From assembly GCA_029054965.1 (NCBI GenBank), contig JAIDEF010000170.1, forward strand, positions 1-5,673: a DNA stretch of 5,673 nucleotides. Direction: 5' to 3'. This document shows, piece by piece, positions 4,540 through 5,673 of this stretch (position 1 is its first letter; the number at the start of each line of letters is the position of its first letter). Source of the DNA: Eubacterium sp. Its GTDB lineage: Bacteria; Bacillota; Clostridia; Oscillospirales; Acutalibacteraceae. Under the pieces are notes generated by a model. That model ran no database searches. It was not told the origin of the DNA and saw only the letters and a list, made by a program, of their open reading frames with translations. A program made the translations under genes and the position numbers.

Positions 4540-5673
4540 TTATTTACTTAAGCCTTTTTCATCAAAGTTAAGGATTGTTGAAATAACAACCTCATAGCCT
4601 GTTTTGATTGCTTCCGGAACCAATCTGTCATAGCTGTCACGTCTGTTATGATAGTAATCAGCGGGAGCAGGGTCCATAGCAGCAAGACAGGTTGCGGTAA
4701 TGCCTGCCTGTGTAAATGCTGCAGCATCCGAGGAGCCAAAGAATACATTGGCAAATTTCAAATCATTATGATTTGCTTCAACAGCAGAATCCATAACGAG
4801 CTGACTGAATTCAGGACTGTGCTTAACTGTGCCTGTCATATCACGGCTGTATACATTAAGATATTCAAGGTCAGTTAAGGTATCAACACAAAGAATAGCA
4901 GTTTCAACACCACTGTTGACATATTCATCATAGTGATCCTTTGCCCACTGCTTACAGCCGCGAAGACCGGCTTCCTCACCATCTGTAATCATGGCACAAA
5001 CCTCAGTGTTTTCAAAATCAACACCTGCCATATCAAGCATACGAAGTGCTGTAACAGCAGCATAAGTACCTGTTAAGTTATCGTTAGCACCCGGTGAAAT
5101 TGTTTTGAAGTCAATGAAAAGGAAAAGAGTTACCATTGCAAGCGCAGTAACAAAATGGAAATAATAGCTGTAATCGGTAATAAATGCACCGAAGCTGCCC
5201 ATATCAACAAAGTTAGCAATAATTGCAAGGATTGATAAAACGAAAGAAATCACTGCACCGCCGATTGTAAGCGCCATACAAGGCATCATCAGCTTAATTT
5301 TTTTTGTGCTGTAATAAAGATGACGCCACTCATATGCAGAGTCAATATGACCGCTGATAATAATTCTTTTCTTAACCTCACCTCTCGGCTTTCTTACACC
5401 GTAAAGATTATGACCCTCAACCTTTTTATAAAGAGGATCCATAAATCTCTTATAGAGCAAAAACTCCATAACAGTAATAAACAATCCGACACCCACAAAG
5501 CCGCACACAATGCACTGTGCCACAAAGAACGATATTACACTTGTGAACACCAGCACCGCACAAACAACTACCGCAAGAATAATGCCGGCACTTACAAGCT
5601 TAGTGAAGTGAAGAAATGCTTTAGGCGCCATTTTATATGACTCAAAGCCTGTTTCATCACAGAAGGTATCCAT
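4540..5673 (-). CDS. Membrane-bound M28-family zinc metallopeptidase, probably cut at its 5' end
   Basis: An M28 (aminopeptidase Y/S-like) di-zinc peptidase is expected to trim N-terminal residues from peptides. All core residues are visible, counting from the ATG at the window edge: H109 and D111 (SGHIDSA), D198 (SPGANDNLTG, bridging ligand), E233-E234 (TDGEEAGLRG, general base and ligand), D264 (CVDTLT) and H342 (YYHNRRDSYDRL). Two N-terminal membrane segments (about 25-48 and 51-73) precede the catalytic part. Two more (about 128-154 and 170-188) lie between the first and second zinc-ligand motifs, which is unusual. The substrate is unknown. The first ATG occupies the last three bases of the window, so no ribosome site can be checked; since M28 proteins usually have a longer lead before the first His motif, the true start may lie outside. 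The gene ends 2 nt past the shared terminator stem. Confidence 0.88.
   Translation of the reverse strand: MDTFCDETGFESYKMAPKAFLHFTKLVSAGIILAVVVCAVLVFTSVISFFVAQCIVCGFVGVGLFITVMEFLLYKRFMDPLYKKVEGHNLYGVRKPRGEVKKRIIISGHIDSAYEWRHLYYSTKKIKLMMPCMALTIGGAVISFVLSILAIIANFVDMGSFGAFITDYSYYFHFVTALAMVTLFLFIDFKTISPGANDNLTGTYAAVTALRMLDMAGVDFENTEVCAMITDGEEAGLRGCKQWAKDHYDEYVNSGVETAILCVDTLTDLEYLNVYSRDMTGTVKHSPEFSQLVMDSAVEANHNDLKFANVFFGSSDAAAFTQAGITATCLAAMDPAPADYYHNRRDSYDRLVPEAIKTGYEVVISTILNFDEKGLSK

Noticed and set aside
5320..5640. A 106-residue plus-strand frame opposite the peptidase
   Set aside because: It is antisense to a gene with all catalytic motifs intact, and the product looks random in composition.

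Overview
The window looks like chromosome from a low-GC, endospore-forming member of the Clostridia (Firmicutes/Bacillota). The evidence is AT-rich DNA, purine-rich Shine-Dalgarno sites, a YpeB-type germination protein (found in endospore formers), and a proBA pair with a short glutamate 5-kinase. A gut-type Oscillospirales/Ruminococcus-like host is my inference from the DUF5050-like and membrane-M28 proteins. I see no insertion sequence, phage gene, CRISPR array, tRNA or rRNA.

Layout. (1) Positions 1-2644, minus strand: a compact operon read leftwards, proB, then proA, then a membrane-anchored DUF5050-like protein that runs off the left edge. The genes overlap or lie 1-3 nt apart, so translational coupling is likely. 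ProB and ProA are the first two enzymes of proline synthesis from glutamate; no proC is in view. (2) Positions 2645-2775: a 131-bp divergent intergenic region holding a good extended -10 promoter for proBA, a 21-bp dyad over it, weaker rightward promoter candidates and a T-rich tract. (3) Positions 2776-4487, plus strand: ypeB, followed after 53 nt by a small Thr/Asn-rich lipoprotein with an acidic, helical, LEA-like tail. Normally ypeB sits beside its partner sleB; here sleB is not next to it. (4) Positions 4502-4538: a perfect-stem terminator that can serve both converging transcripts. (5) Positions 4540-5673, minus strand: a membrane-bound M28-family zinc peptidase whose catalytic domain is interrupted by a transmembrane hairpin. 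Its coding frame reaches the right edge and probably continues beyond it.

Functionally these are three unrelated transcription units: proline synthesis plus an envelope protein, a spore-germination unit, and a membrane metallopeptidase. Most of the window is ordinary conserved chromosome. The points most worth a second look are the sleB-less ypeB with its LEA-like lipoprotein neighbour, and the peptidase with membrane segments between its zinc ligands. I do not see convincing evidence of a wholly new system.
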